From Pleurostoma richardsiae (taxonomy: Eukaryota; Ascomycota; Sordariomycetes; Calosphaeriales; Pleurostomataceae), in NCBI GenBank assembly GCA_030052745.1, contig JANBVO010000054.1, positions 144,550-208,549 of the forward strand: 64,000 nt of DNA, read 5' to 3'. Positions within the stretch are counted from its first letter, which is position 1. Each line of letters begins with the position of its first letter. The notes below the pieces were generated by a model. The model was not told the DNA's origin and ran no database searches. It was given only the letters and a program-made list of their open reading frames with translations. A program made the translations under genes and the position numbers. Positions 10,136 to 21,587 of this stretch are shown piece by piece.

Positions 10136-12841
10136 ATGCGGCGCATTGCGTTCTGTTCGTTTCGTAAGTCGCGGACAGCCTAGCTGCAACGTCATGCGTG
10201 GCCTGGCTAACTTGCGCTCGTGTAGTGCTCCTGCAGTTCCTGTCGATAGTATGCGCCGCCGACCCGAACGCAAAAGCTGACTATACGACATCGGCCTTCC
10301 CCGCTGGCCAGTCGGACATTGTGGCGGGGCATGATCGAGGGCAGCCGTACCGAGAGCCAGGTATGCTACCAGCGGAAAGCGGCCCAGTCTGGAGGAGGAG
10401 GATGTGCGAGCTGACGAGCAACAGGAGCCGATCACGTCGACGCTGCGTTGGCGGACCTGCGGAAGATACATCATTCCTTGCATCACAGACAACGGAAGAA
10501 ATCTGGCTTCCTCGGGACAATCCTCCACTATGCTTGGAAAGCAGTACCGAGCCTGCAAATCACCGCAGCGCCGCCCGAGGGCTCGACCAGGTCGATCCAT
10601 GGCCCCCTCCTCGAGGCAGTGAGGCATCTGGAGTACGCGTCCCACCAGAACAACTCGGATGCGCTCTTTCTGCTGGCTCAGATGAACTTCTACGGCAACT
10701 ACTCGCACCCGAGGGACTTCAAGCGGGCGTTCGATTACTACCATCAACTCGCCACGCTGCACGGCAACAGCTCGGCTCTGTATATGGTGGGTCTGATGTA
10801 TTCGACGGGGGTGGGAGGCGCCGTCGAGCGCGATCAGGCCAGAGCGCTGCTCTACTACACCTTTGCGGCGCTGAGGGGACACACGAGAGCTGAGATGACC
10901 GTTGCTTCCCGCCATCAGAGCGGTATCGGCACGCCAAAGAGCTGCGAGTCGGCTTCCAAGTACTACAAGCGAGTTGCCGACAAGGTTATTGCCTGGTACC
11001 GGTCAGGCCCGCCGGGAGGGATGGCCTGGGCCCGGGAGGCATACCGAGTAGCAGAGGACTTCGGAGGCGTCTACGGTGAGGGTGCCAGCGTGTCCAGCTC
11101 AGGAATGAACGCGCTCCGGGCTCATCCGACATCGGATGCCTATGCTTCAATCGAGGATATCATAGAGTACCTGGACCTGATGTCAAACAAGGGCGATTTC
11201 AAGGCGTCATTCAACCTGGGCCGAATCTACTACGAGGGCCAGCGGGGCCTAGACCGGGACCTGGGTCAAGCGAAGAAGTACTTCTTCACCGTCGCCAAGA
11301 AGTACTGGAGGGGCAACGGGCGTGTAGACGACAACGTGAAGCCAGGACTCGAGCGGTATGCGGCCAAGGCGGCAGGGTACATCGGCCGGATGTACATGCG
11401 CGGTGAGGGCGTGGAGCAGAATTTCGATCGCGCCCTGTTCTGGTTCGACCGCGGCATTGCCCAGGGCGACGCACAGTCTCAGTATGGCATGGGCTTGCTT
11501 CTGCTCCACGGCTACGGCATCCCGCAGAGCACTGCCAGGGCGATCGATCTCTTCAAGGCATCGGCGGACCAAGACTGGTCATTCTCCCAGGTGGAACTGG
11601 GTGTGCTATATCTGGACCGAGGCGGGCCAGACGACGTTCGCATAGCCAATGACTACTTCGAGCTGGCGGCGCGGTACGGCAACATCGAGGCGCAGTACTA
11701 CCTCGCGGAGATGATCCACCACGGAGTGGGCCGTGACAAAGCATGCAATGAGGCTATGCGATACTACAAGAGCGTCGCAGAGAAGGGCGAGCCTCTCGTG
11801 TCGTCCTGGACCGAAGCCAACCAGGCCTACGACGATGGGGACTACGAGCTCGCCTTCCTCGGCTACCTCCACGCAGCGGAAGAGGGCTACGAGGCCGCCC
11901 AGAACAATGTGGCCTACCTGCTTGACCCCGAGCAGTCTATGCTCGTGACCTATCTGAACGTGGGGGCGTCGAAGCCATCGATCTTGCAGAACCCGACGCT
12001 CGCGCTCATCTACTGGACGAGGTCCTCGAGACAGGGCAACATTGACTCGATGGTCAAGATGGGCGACTACTATCTTGATGGCATCGGTGCCGAGCCAGAC
12101 GTGGACAAGGCAGTTCAATGCTACACAGGCGCCTCGGAATACCACCAGAGTGCGCAGGCACTGTACAACCTAGGATGGATGCACGAGAATGGCGTCGGAC
12201 TGAACCAGGATTTCCACCTCGCCAAGAGATACTACGACCACGCTCTTGCGACTAACGAGGAGGCGTATTTGCCCGTCACGCTGAGCCTGCTAAAGCTGCG
12301 CATGAGGAGTGCGTGGAACACCTTCACGAACGGGCGGATCAACTCCATCCAAGATGAGCCTGGTAAGTCACAGGGCCCCTAATCTGCTTCATGTGCCATG
12401 GGAGATTCGGGAGCTAACAAGCATGTAGCGGTCAAGAAGGACTGGTCGCTGAGCGAGTGGATCGCCAACTTCCTCCAGGACGACCAGGCATACTACGACT
12501 ACAACGACGGGGGTTACGACGGCATCTACGGCGACGCGATGCCGGGCGGCGACGCCGCACACTACGGAGCCGAGGAGGACGACGGGCTCCTGGACACCGT
12601 GATCATCCTCGCGCTGGCCATGTCGCTCGCCTTCTTCATCTACTACCGGCACCAGAGGGAGCAGGCGGAGAACGCGAGGCGGCGCCAGCAGCAGGAGCAG
12701 CAGCAGCAGCAGCCGCAGCCGCCGCAAGGGGTCCAGAACGCGGCTCAGGAGGCGGCGCCTAGGGCGAACGAAGGGGGCTTCTTCCCGCAGCCGGGCGATC
12801 CGGACTTTGCGCCGTGGGTAGCGGGCGGTGTGGGGCATTGA
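10136..12841 (+). CDS. HRD3: HRD3/SEL1L ER-associated degradation adaptor
   Basis: Four exons: 10136-10163, 10226-10360, 10425-12362 and 12429-12841, giving 837 residues, close to yeast Hrd3. The first 28-base exon begins MRRIAFCSF and continues in exon 2 as LLLQFLSIVCAAD, which completes a clean signal peptide; without this micro-exon the protein would lack one. The lumenal body has many SEL1-like repeats (for example YMVGLMYSTGVGG, FNLGRIYYEGQRG, YIGRMYMRGEGVEQ, YGMGLLLLHGYGIPQ, YNLGWMHENGVGLN). A single transmembrane helix lies at about residues 757-773 (TVIILALAMSLAFFIYY), followed by a short cytosolic Gln/Pro-rich tail. Hrd3 recruits misfolded glycoproteins to the Hrd1 ubiquitin ligase in the ER membrane. 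Confidence 0.93.
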
Positions 12842-13249
12842 GCGGGTGCTCGAAGGGATCTGAAGCCTTTGTGCCTTTGTGTATATCTAGAGTCGCTTGA
12901 CAGAACAAATGCATCGCATCGCAATGGCGTTTCATTCAACCTACATACCCAAGGTACATAGCTATTGTGCCTCTGACGGCCGTGGTAGCTAGAGCGATAT
13001 GTACGGAGCAAGGTACCTGTTATCCACTGGCGCTAAATGATCGGACCGGCGGGCGTCCATCCTATCGGCTCAGTTCCTTCTCCCAGCATCCTTGGGCTGC
13101 TTACAAGGTATCCGCTCACTGGTACCTTCTCTCGTCTTCACCTTCAGCCTCAACGAGGAATCAAGACGATGCAGTCTTTGTTATTATGACGTCTGAGTTC
13201 CTTGTTCCAATGTCATGAGGGTTCCATCTACATCCAGGCTCCTCCAGTC
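12842..13249. other. Intergenic between HRD3 and SFR1
   Basis: A 408-base gap between two plus-strand genes holding the HRD3 terminator region and the SFR1 promoter. No gene or repeat seen. Confidence 0.4.
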
Positions 13250-14187
13250 ATGTCCACGCCAGCGGCAAAGCGCCGGCGCCTCGAGGCCGCCACCGCAGCT
13301 CTCCGCAAGCCCTTCACGTCACCAGTGATCAACCGTGCAAAGACAGACGGAGGAGCCGCCTCATCTACACCCACCAAGACGTCCCGGCCGGCCAGTTTAC
13401 GCAGCGCTCTGTCAAGAGAGCAGCCCGCACAAGCACGCGACGATGACGATAAGGCCAACGCAACAACCCCTCTCTCATCATCACACCAACCTCAGTCTCA
13501 GGCAGCACCCCAGAGAAAGCACAAGGCACCACACGCCACAGCGAGCGAGCCATCGCCAACGGACCAGGATGAGAACTCACTCCTCAGCCTCGTTGTGGCG
13601 CATGAGACGGAGCTGAACGAGACGCTCGACCACCTCGAGCAGCAGCTGGAGTCGGCGCGGCAGGCGGCGCGCACCGAGAGGCAGTCCGAGAGCCAGATGC
13701 CCGGCGGGCCGGCGGACCAGGAGCTGAGGGACCTGGTGGGGAAGTGGAGGGCCGCGGGCAGGATGGCGGCGGAGGAGCTCTTCGAGCTGGCCAAGGACAG
13801 GGTGTCTAGGTATGTCTTGCCTCGTCTACCGCCAAGGGAGTGAAGTGGGCAGGGCTGAACTGTGTTGCACAGAGAGGGCGGCTCCAGGGCGTGGGGGGCT
13901 ATGCAGCGGAGACAGAGAGACTTTTATGGGGATCTTGACAGGGAGCGTCCGGTCAGGGAGTCGGGGTCAGATGATGCAGAGGGATACGAGGAGGCAGAGA
14001 CTGGTCTGCTGGAAGCCGAAGAGGATGGCAGGGAGGACGCTGCGGAGCCGGTTGGTGTCCCTTCACGAATTCGAGGCTGGCCGCTGACGAATCTCAGGAA
14101 TTCGACATGCTTGCGATGCTCCGCAGTCTCAACATTGATCCTGCACTGCTGGGCTACAACGCCGAAGAGGGTGGATGGGTGGGTTGA
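13250..14187 (+). CDS. Sfr1/Mei5 homolog, Swi5-dependent recombination protein
   Basis: Three exons: 13250-13809, 13873-14050 and 14098-14187, giving 275 residues. Introns have GTATGT...GCACAG and a less usual GTTGGT...CTCAG, with CTGAAC and CTGAC branch points. The N-terminus has the family motif KRRRLEAATAALRKPFTSPV. A low-complexity linker follows, then a coiled coil (ETELNETLDHLEQQLESAR) and the conserved ELRDLVGKWRAAGRMAAEEL with F and KDRVSR after it. The last exon encodes EFDMLAMLRSLNIDPALLGY, the typical C-terminal tail. Sfr1 with Swi5 stimulates Rad51/Dmc1 strand exchange in homologous recombination. The third exon is needed for the conserved tail; reading through the second intron gives an unrelated C-terminus. 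Confidence 0.8.
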
Positions 14188-15312
14188 CGCTCACTGAGCA
14201 GGTCTTACGTGCTCTCGGTTCGACTACACAGCCAATCCGACCGGTTACATGATCCTGAATGATATTTGAGTGAGGCCCCTGGGAGACTCCTGGATTATGA
14301 CATTGGTTCTGTAAGTGGTCACGGCTCGCGACATGCGGGGGGCTACGACATGCTCATTGATCGTCCACTTAGTCTATATCCAGAAAATATGGGGTACTCT
14401 GCAGTATTCCTCTGATGTCGACGCTCTATTGGGACTGAATTCTGCCCATGAATACTGTCTCTAGAGGGCTCTTGACAGTCCGCAACGTTGAACCAGTGAA
14501 TACTCGTACTGAGCAGAAAAGGGGTCAGTTAGCATGTGGAGAGACTCCGGCTCAGCCTCCTTATCTATGCTCTTAAGGATTCGTCATCTGTCCACGTGTA
14601 AGTAGCGTTGACGAAGTCCTGCTCGCTGCGTCCAACATCATGTCGTACATACCTGTGTGAGGACTTGCGACTTGCAGATCAAAGCAGCGATAGACAGAGG
14701 CCGCGACGGGCCTCTTATCTCGGTGGCAACAGACTCCTGTTACCGAAAACTGCTGAGCCACACGGTGTTTTGGCATTGCGAAGATTGTATCGATCTGGAA
14801 GAGTCTCATTGGATGGATGGCTGTTCTCTCGGACGTGGGCGTGGAGGATGTTACAGCACGGTTTCAGCTGGTTTAGCTTGCAGCAGAAACAACACGAAAG
14901 CGGCCCCCGCCAGCCGGCTGGAGGGCGCCCGCTCGCTACCACAGTAAGGTAGGGATCCGGGGGGGACCATCTGCGCTCTGCATGCACAGACAGAAGCGGC
15001 ACTTGGTCCGTCCCGCAGCGATTAGCCTGGAATAAGAAGGGAACGCGCGGTGCCTCCTCCCTGGTCTGCATCTGGCCAGAAAGCTTGGCATTCATTTCGC
15101 ATATCTCGTTACTCTACCAACACCAACACCATCATCGCCGTCCTGTGCTCTCCCTTTCGTTCCCTTCCTCCACCTTGGCGGTGCTCTTTTGCCTTCCCTT
15201 CGTTCGCGTCTGTTTGTCAACCCTGCAAGCTCGGTCTTGTATTTCTAAAGAATCACTGCTCGCTTGTTCATCAACACCACCGTAGTTGACCTACGCCATA
15301 CCTCGCACAATC
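14188..15312. other. Intergenic, RCR-type gene promoter
   Basis: A 1.1-kb region with only short, non-coding-looking open frames. A CT-rich tract at about 15145-15260 immediately precedes the RCR-type gene and probably marks its core promoter or 5' leader. No tRNA or repeat seen. Confidence 0.45.
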
Positions 15313-16008
15313 ATGGACAGCTCACGCCTCATTCAAAGGGATGATGTGCCTTATGGCTTCGTCGAGGAGAATGGACGCCTCGTGCCGTTCTGGTACTCCA
15401 GGGTTTGTGCCATCTGCACTGCTGTCATCCATCATCAGCTAATGGAGAGAAACAGACCGGCGTCATCGTCAAGTGGTCGGTCTTCCTAGGACTCTTCACC
15501 ATCATCGGCCTATACCTCCTCATCGGCTACACCCACGCCAAGCGCCGCATGAGAAAGGGCCTGCCACCCTTGGCATACCATCGGGTATGGTCTCTCCCTT
15601 CTTCCCTGGGCCCCCCCAGATCCGTGATCGCAAAGAGACTGACGAGATGAACTTCCCCAGTGGCTCGTTAGCAAGGCAGAGCTCGCACGTGTCGACCCGC
15701 GATACGCCTATCCGCAGCCCGCTGGCTACAGCAACTACCGCCCCGATTACTACGGGATGCAGCCGCAGCCGTTCGCGGCACCTCCGCCAGTATACGACCC
15801 CAACGCGCCGAGGCCACCGATCTACGACGGACCCGAGGGGGCTACCAAGGTCGCCCCGTCGCAGTACGGCAACCAGCCCACGTATCGTCCCGCCGACCAG
15901 GACCAGGCCCCAATGGGTGATGACTTTGCGCCTCCTCCGGGCCCTCCTCCCGCTGTCACCGCTAACCACACCGGCTCAAGCAACAACCCCTACAGGCCGG
16001 GGGTGTAG
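15313..16008 (+). CDS. Small single-pass membrane protein, RCR (Congo-red resistance) type
   Basis: Three exons: 15313-15402, 15456-15584 and 15661-16008, all phase 0, giving 188 residues. The first intron uses a GTTTGT donor. The N-terminal 30 residues include a GFVEENGRLVPFWYSR segment, a transmembrane helix follows (VFLGLFTIIGLYLLIGY, about residues 39-55), then a basic stop-transfer stretch (HAKRRMRKGLPPLAYHR) and a Pro/Tyr-rich cytosolic tail with PPPVYDP and PPIYDG motifs. The arrangement of one helix, a basic patch and PY-type motifs fits the fungal RCR family. In yeast, Rcr1/Rcr2 affect chitin deposition and plasma-membrane protein turnover through Rsp5, which binds PY motifs. Family assignment is by architecture, not by strong sequence identity. 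Confidence 0.65.
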
Positions 16009-16434
16009 GCCAGGGTCGTGGGCTGGGTTGGGATGGGAAGAAGCGCGTGGTTGAATTTCAGTTTTCGAGAGCGTCGTCTATGTCACACGTGCACAACGCG
16101 CAGATGGACCAGCAGAGCCTATGTATGTGAGAGACGAGGATGAGGCAGCACGGACTGCTTCATTTCGATGGATTAATGCCAACGATAAGGCATAGGACAT
16201 GGGACAACTTCACCGAGCCAATTCCAACATCCACTAGGCTTTGGCGTTTGGCGGGCTGGCTTACTCACAGAGGATAACTTCCCAGGGCAAGGTACAATTA
16301 GGAATAGATTCTCAATTGAAGCCGGAAGAGAAGACTGAGATACCACTCAGGATGTACTGTACGCCGTCCAACTCCACGCTAGAAATCATTGCACGGGGTA
16401 TATCAAAGCTCATTGCCGCTCACTGTAGCCCCTC
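16009..16434. other. Intergenic, convergent 3' ends
   Basis: A 426-base gap between two tail-to-tail genes. No supported gene or repeat; it should contain both polyadenylation regions. Confidence 0.4.
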
Positions 16435-17396
16435 TCAGTCAATATCCATAGCATCAGCTTCACCGACCTCTTGCCCCGGGTCGCTCCAGGTGTTTGTGTT
16501 CAGGTACCCCGCGCCGGCAGCAGCGTTCGGCACCTCGGGGATGGCGTCTAGCTGGATGGGCCGGAAAGCAGACACCGGCGGCTGCTGCGCCTCCCCACCA
16601 ACACCGGGCGCCTCCGCTCCGCTCGCCGCCGGCCCCGACCCCGGCCCTTGCCGGTCGTGAAGCAGCTTCTCGCGGTGCCGGGCGCGGGCCTCGATGATGG
16701 CCTTGCGCACGCTGTCGTGCTCCTCGGGGACGCTCAGCGACGAGGGCACGCCGTACAGCACCAGCTGCATGCCGGCCAGCTCGCCCTCGGGGCTGGGCGG
16801 GACGGGCGGCGGGATGGACGGGCCGATGCGGTTGGCGCGCAGGTGCCGCTCGATGTCGGGCAGGAAGACGAGCCGGCCGCCCTCCTCGCCGTCGGAGCCG
16901 GCGGCCTCGCCGTCGGAGGACGAGAGCTCGTCGTCGATGTTGTAGATGTAGACCTTGTACTTGGAGTCGTCGAGCTGCATCATCGAGTCGTCGCGGCCTG
17001 CGGCTGCTGGGGGCCTGCGGCGCGCCCCAGGCGCTGGAGGGACGGAGTGTGGTAGGGCGGAGGCGGCGCCGGTGGGAAGGGGAGGAGTCGGTTGCGCATT
17101 GGGGTTCTCGACGGGGACGTAGAGCTTCTGGCCATTTTGTTCTGTGTTGAGAGGCGGTTAGCAGCTGTAGAGCGGCAATGCGACACTAGCAGAGGTGCGC
17201 CGCAGACGAGTAAAGGAATAGAGAGCATACCTAAATTCAGAAGACTCAATCGTTTCGATAGCCGCTCATTATTCGTGTCCTGGGTGTCGGCCTTGCGTTT
17301 GCGCCGCATGCGATGCTGCTGCTGTACTGCGGGATCGAAGGTGGTGGTGGCGGCGGCGGCGGCGACAGCGGCAGAGGCAGCCGGGATCCCCTCCAT
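16435..17396 (-). CDS. Conserved fungal protein of unknown function, acidic
   Basis: Two exons, 17231-17396 and 16435-17141, joined by an 89-base intron (GTATGC donor, CTAACC branch, ACACAG acceptor), giving 290 residues. Exon 1 encodes an Ala-rich start then a basic segment (MRRKRKADTQDTNNERLSKR) and LSLLNL, which the join extends to LSLLNLEQNGQKLYVPVE. The middle has YKVYIYNIDDELSSSDGE, an acidic patch and a RLVFLPDIERHLRANRIG motif, followed by EEHDSVRKAIIEARARHREK. I do not recognise a named domain. The nuclear-type basic segment plus acidic region suggest a nuclear protein, but this is inference. An in-frame ATG at 17447 would add 17 residues; 17396 has the stronger ACCATGG context. It is divergent from the alanyl-tRNA synthetase gene. 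Confidence 0.7.
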
Positions 17397-17637
17397 GGTC
17401 TGTGGTGGTTGCAGTGCAGGTCCTCGGTGGTGGTCGAAGAGCATCATCTTTTTTCCCTCCTTCAATAAAAAAGGCGGCGACGGACCAATCAGCTGGCAGC
17501 TGCGCGAATGCCGATTCCAGGCCGAAGAGAGCACTGCCTGAGTGTTGACGGAACAGACGAGGTCTGAGATGAGAGTCGCTGGCTTCGGGGTGCAGGCGGG
17601 AAACTGAGAGGCTGGTTGATTGATTGATCGATAACGG

Positions 17638-17988
17638 ATGAGTGCGCGTTTGTCGTGGTTGCTGCTGCTGCGTCCTCGGCTGTGCAGCACCAGCGGCGGC
17701 GGCGGCAGCAGAGGCGGCGGCACCTCGAGCTTTGTACCGGCTTTGACTCATTCCAGAAGTCTCTACAACTCAAAAGAAGCGGCGCCGCTTTCCCCCACCA
17801 TCACCACCACCAACTCCACCACCACCACTGCTGCGACCAACACCCACACCAGAGTCGCTGCCACGATAACGAACTCAGCTCTTCGCAGGAGTGCGAGGCT
17901 CCGTCACACGCGCTTCTCGGGTTTGAACACCCGCAACTGTCGATTTTACTCTCCTTCATCCTCTCTTTGTCGTCCCTCGTCTGCCGCC
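17638..17988 (+). other. In-frame N-terminal extension of alanyl-tRNA synthetase, mitochondrial-type leader
   Basis: The frame of the synthetase stays open upstream of its conserved start to an ATG at 17638, adding 117 codons. The leader begins MSARLSWLLLLRPRLCSTS, is rich in Arg, Ser and Thr (about 13 Arg) and has only one acidic residue, all features of a mitochondrial presequence. The upstream ATG has C at -3 (weak), while the downstream ATG at 17989 is in GCCGCCATGCC (strong), so leaky scanning could give both isoforms. In yeast the single ALA1 gene makes mitochondrial and cytosolic enzymes from alternative starts. Whether this leader is translated here is inferred. Confidence 0.6.
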
Positions 17989-18452
17989 ATGCCGCTGGAC
18001 ACGCAAAAGTGGACTGCACCTCTGGTGCGCAAGACCTTCCTCGACTACTTTGCCGAGAGGGGCCACACGATCGGTATGCCCTCACCACACCCCCAAAGCA
18101 GCTGTGTATGGCTGCTATTGCTGAATCACGGCACTGCTCTGTTTTCGCTTCACTCTATCGCTTCGTCGCTGACAATGGCTCTGCACAGTGCCCTCGTCCT
18201 CGGTCGTCCCTCACAATGACCCCACCCTCCTCTTCACCAATGCGGGCATGAACCAGTTCAAGCCCATATTCCTCGGCACAATCAACAAGAACGATGACTT
18301 CGCCCAGCTTAAGCGCGCTGCAGATACGCAGAAGGTATTGCGACCCGGCTGCTTGCTTGTCGAGGTCTTTCGAGTCCGCTAACCGAGCTGTACAGTGCAT
18401 TCGCGCCGGTGGCAAACATAACGATCTGGACGATGTCGGAAAGGACAGCTAC

Positions 18453-18483
<31 letters not shown>

Positions 18484-21115
18484 GGTCGTTCGGCGACTAC
18501 TTCAAGAAGGAGGCTATTGAGATGTCGTGGGAGCTCCTAACAAAGGTGTACGGGCTAGATCCCCAGAGACTGTATGTCACCTACTTCGAGGGCAACCCCG
18601 AAATGAACCTCGAGCCCGACCTGGAGGCCAAGGAGCTGTGGAGCTCCGTTGGCGTTCCCGACGATCACATCCTGCCCGGAAACATGAAGGACAACTTCTG
18701 GGAGATGGGCGACCAGGGCCCATGTGGCCCTTGCAGCGAGGTTCACTACGACAAGGTCGGCGGACGGAATGCCGCGGACCTTGTGAATCAGGATGACCCT
18801 CTTGTTGTCGAGGTCTGGAACAACGTTTTCATCCAGTTCGACCGGCAGAAGGACGGATCCCTGAAGTCGCTGCCCGCCAAGCACGTCGACACCGGCATGG
18901 GCTACGAGCGTCTCGTCTCCGCCCTGCAGGACAAGCAGTCCAACTACGCCACCGACGTCTTCAGCCCCGTCTTCGAGAAGATCCAGGAGGTCACCGGTGC
19001 GAGACCGTACACCGACAAGTACGGAAAGGACGACGAGGATGGCATTGATACCGCCTACCGTGTCGTGGCTGACCACATCCGGCTGCTCACCTTCTCCATG
19101 GCCGACGGCGCCGTCCCCAACAACGAGGGCCGAGGCTACGTTGTCCGCCGTGTGCTCCGGCGAGGAGTGCGCTATGCTCGGAAGTACTTTGGCGCCGAGA
19201 TCGGCTCGTTCTTCTCTAAGATCCTCCCTGCTATCATCGACCAGATGGGAGGGCAGTTCCCGGAGATCGTGAGCAAGCAGCAGGACATTGCTGAGATCCT
19301 CGACGAGGAGGAGGAGGCCTTTGCCCGCACTCTCGACCGTGGCGAGAAGCAGTTCGAGAAGTATGCCCACATGGCAATCAAGAGCGGCACCACCAAGCTT
19401 TCGGGTGCCGACGTCTGGCGGCTGTACGATACTTTCGGCTTCCCGGTGGATTTAACGAAGTTGATGGCTGAGGAGAAGGGCCTGACCATGGACGACAAGG
19501 AGATCGCCGTCGCTCAGGAGAAGGCCCGCGAGGCCAGCAAATCGATCAAGGAGTCCGTGCAGACGTTTGCAAAGCTTAATGTCCACCAGATCTCGGAGCT
19601 CGAGAACGACCTCAAGGTTCCTCGGCCGGACTCGGAATTGAAGTACTCTAAGGGCGACACGACTGGTAAGGTACAGCTGATCTTCACCGGAAAGGAGTTC
19701 GTCAAATCAAGCAAGGAGATCCCTCCCAAGACTCCGCTTGGCCTCCTGCTGGACAAGACCAACTTTTATGCCGAGTCTGGTGGCCAGGTTGCCGACACGG
19801 GCACCATCATAATCGACGGCGTTGCCGAGTTCAAGGTGTTGGATGTGCAGGAGTTCGGAGGTTATATTGTCCACAATGGCTACCTGGAGTATGGCGAGCT
19901 GAGCGCCGGCGACGAGGTCATCTGCGAGTACGACGAGCTGAGGCGACAGCCGATTCGGAATAACCACACCGGCACGCATATTCTCAACCACTCGCTCCGA
20001 GAGGTTCTCGGTGATGATATCCACCAAAAGGGCTCCCTTGTCGACCAGGACAAGCTGAGATTCGACTTTTCACACAAGGCTGCCGTAGCTCTCCCCGAGA
20101 TCAAGAAGGTCGAGGACCTGTCGAACTCTTATATTCAACAGAACTGCAAGACTTTCTACAAGGATGTGGATCTGGATCTTGCGCGGCAGATCGAGGGCGT
20201 CCGTGCTGTCTTCGGCGAGACGTATCCCAACCCTGTCCGCGTAGTGTCCATCGGCATCGATGTCGACATGCTCCTCGAGAATCCCAAGAACCCCGAGTGG
20301 CGAAAGGTTAGCGTCGAGTTCTGCGGTGGCACCCACGTCGACCAGACGGGCATCATCAAGGACATGGTCATTGTCGAGGAGAGCGGAATTGCCAAGGGTA
20401 TCCGCCGCATGGTCGCCTACACGGGTGACGCCGCCCGCGAGGTGCAACGTGTCGCCAAGGACTTCGGCGCCCGGCTCGACTACATCAACAAGCTGCCCTT
20501 CGGCCCCGAGAAGGAGGCTGAGGTCAAGACTGCCCAGGTCGACCTCAACCAGCTCACCGTCTCCGTCCTGACCAAGGAGAACCTCCGCGCGCAGTTCATG
20601 AAGATCCAGAAGGCCGTCGTCGACGAGCAGAAGAAGCGCCAGAAGGCCGAGTCCAAGACCGCCCTGAATACCGTCACGGGCCACTTCAGCCAGCCCGAGA
20701 ACAAGGACGCCAAGTGGTTTGTGGGCCGCCTGCCCATCGGCGCCAATGCCAAGGCCATCGCGGAGGTCATGAATCACTTCAAGTCCAAGGACAAGGAGAG
20801 GACGGTGTACCTCTTCGGCGGAGACAAGGATGCTGGCGTTGTTCATGGTGTCTACGTCGGATCGGTAAGTCACACCCCTTCTCCAGGATGTGTCCGCTTG
20901 GAAAGCGAGCTAACTGGGGTCAACTGTAGCATCTCGCCTCCCAGGGCATCACCGCCGAGAAGTGGACGGACGCAGTGTGCGAGGTCATCGGAGGCAAGGC
21001 CGGCGGCAAGGAGCCGACGCGGCAGGGCCAGGGCACGCAGCCCGAGAAGCTCGAGGAGGCGGTGGCTAAGGCCGAGGAGTGGCTTACGAAGGAGCTGGAG
21101 AACCTGAAGATCTAG
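17989..21115 (+). CDS. ALA1: Alanyl-tRNA synthetase
   Basis: Four exons: 17989-18073, 18189-18334, 18396-20864 and 20930-21115. The cytosolic form is 961 residues, the usual eukaryotic length. It charges tRNA-Ala. The class II catalytic core is at the N-terminus ([16 protein letters not shown], then [15 protein letters not shown] and [20 protein letters not shown], and WNNVFIQF). The editing domain has the zinc-binding HxxxH motif at H601/H605 (HTGTH) and the CxxxH motif at C720/H724 (CGGTH). The C-terminal exon encodes a coiled and C-Ala-like tail ending ELENLKI. Intron donors are GTATGC, GTATTG and GTAAGT. Upstream in-frame sequence forms a mitochondrial-type leader and downstream in-frame sequence stays open for 97 codons; both are listed separately. 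Confidence 0.97.
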
Positions 21116-21409
21116 GAGCCTGACGGCCGCCTGGCTGAGGAACTGTCCAACCTCCCTATATCCTGGGGGGAGGATCTCTACACCATTGAGCCCGCGTCCG
21201 TCCCGATCCGCTACGACGAGGACGACGTGCCCCTTCTCGTGACCTCCCCCGACGTTGATGGAGTCGATCCCGCATACGCTGCCGCGATGGTCTTGGTCGG
21301 GCCCGGCCGCAGCTGGGGTTGGGACCCCGTAGCTAAAGCATGGAAACGGCCACCGACTCCGCCTGGGAATCCCCTGATGCCTTTGCTGTATTGGCCCCAA
21401 TACAAGTAA
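21116..21409 (+). other. In-frame 97-codon ORF directly after the alanyl-tRNA synthetase stop
   Basis: After the UAG at 21113-21115 the same frame continues without a stop for 97 codons to a TAA at 21407. Seventy of the 97 codons end in G or C by my count, denser in the first 70, which is coding-like for this genome. The peptide has a mixed globular composition with acidic patches (IRYDEDDVPLLV, SPDVDGVDPAYAAAMVLV, SWGWDPVAKAWKRPP). It has no early ATG and no PTS1-type C-terminus. It could be a stop-readthrough extension, part of an alternatively spliced transcript, a gene relic, or chance. The following context, UAG-GAG, is not a known strong readthrough signal. Confidence 0.35.
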
Positions 21410-21587
21410 AAAATTTCTTTTCATTGCTGTATCACCAGGTTGATAGATACCTCACAGGGAGTCTGCTTTTACAACCCGCCTCCAAGGGCCTTTCGCACAG
21501 GGGAATAGATCTTTTGTCTTTTGTATCTGTACATCTTCCAGCCTTTGCAAATTGGGCATAAACCGCCCCAATACAAATTCGGTGTTT
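21410..21587. other. Convergent 3' region of ALA1 and the methyltransferase gene
   Basis: Short AT-rich tail-to-tail spacer. The string CCCCAATACAA occurs at 21394 (inside the post-stop ORF) and again at 21567, bracketing an A/T-rich stretch. Probably holds the poly(A) signals of both genes. Confidence 0.4.

Noticed and set aside
14150-14230. Possible tRNA B box (GGTTCGACTAC) in the intergenic region
   Set aside because: No matching A box, acceptor stem or anticodon arm can be formed around it.
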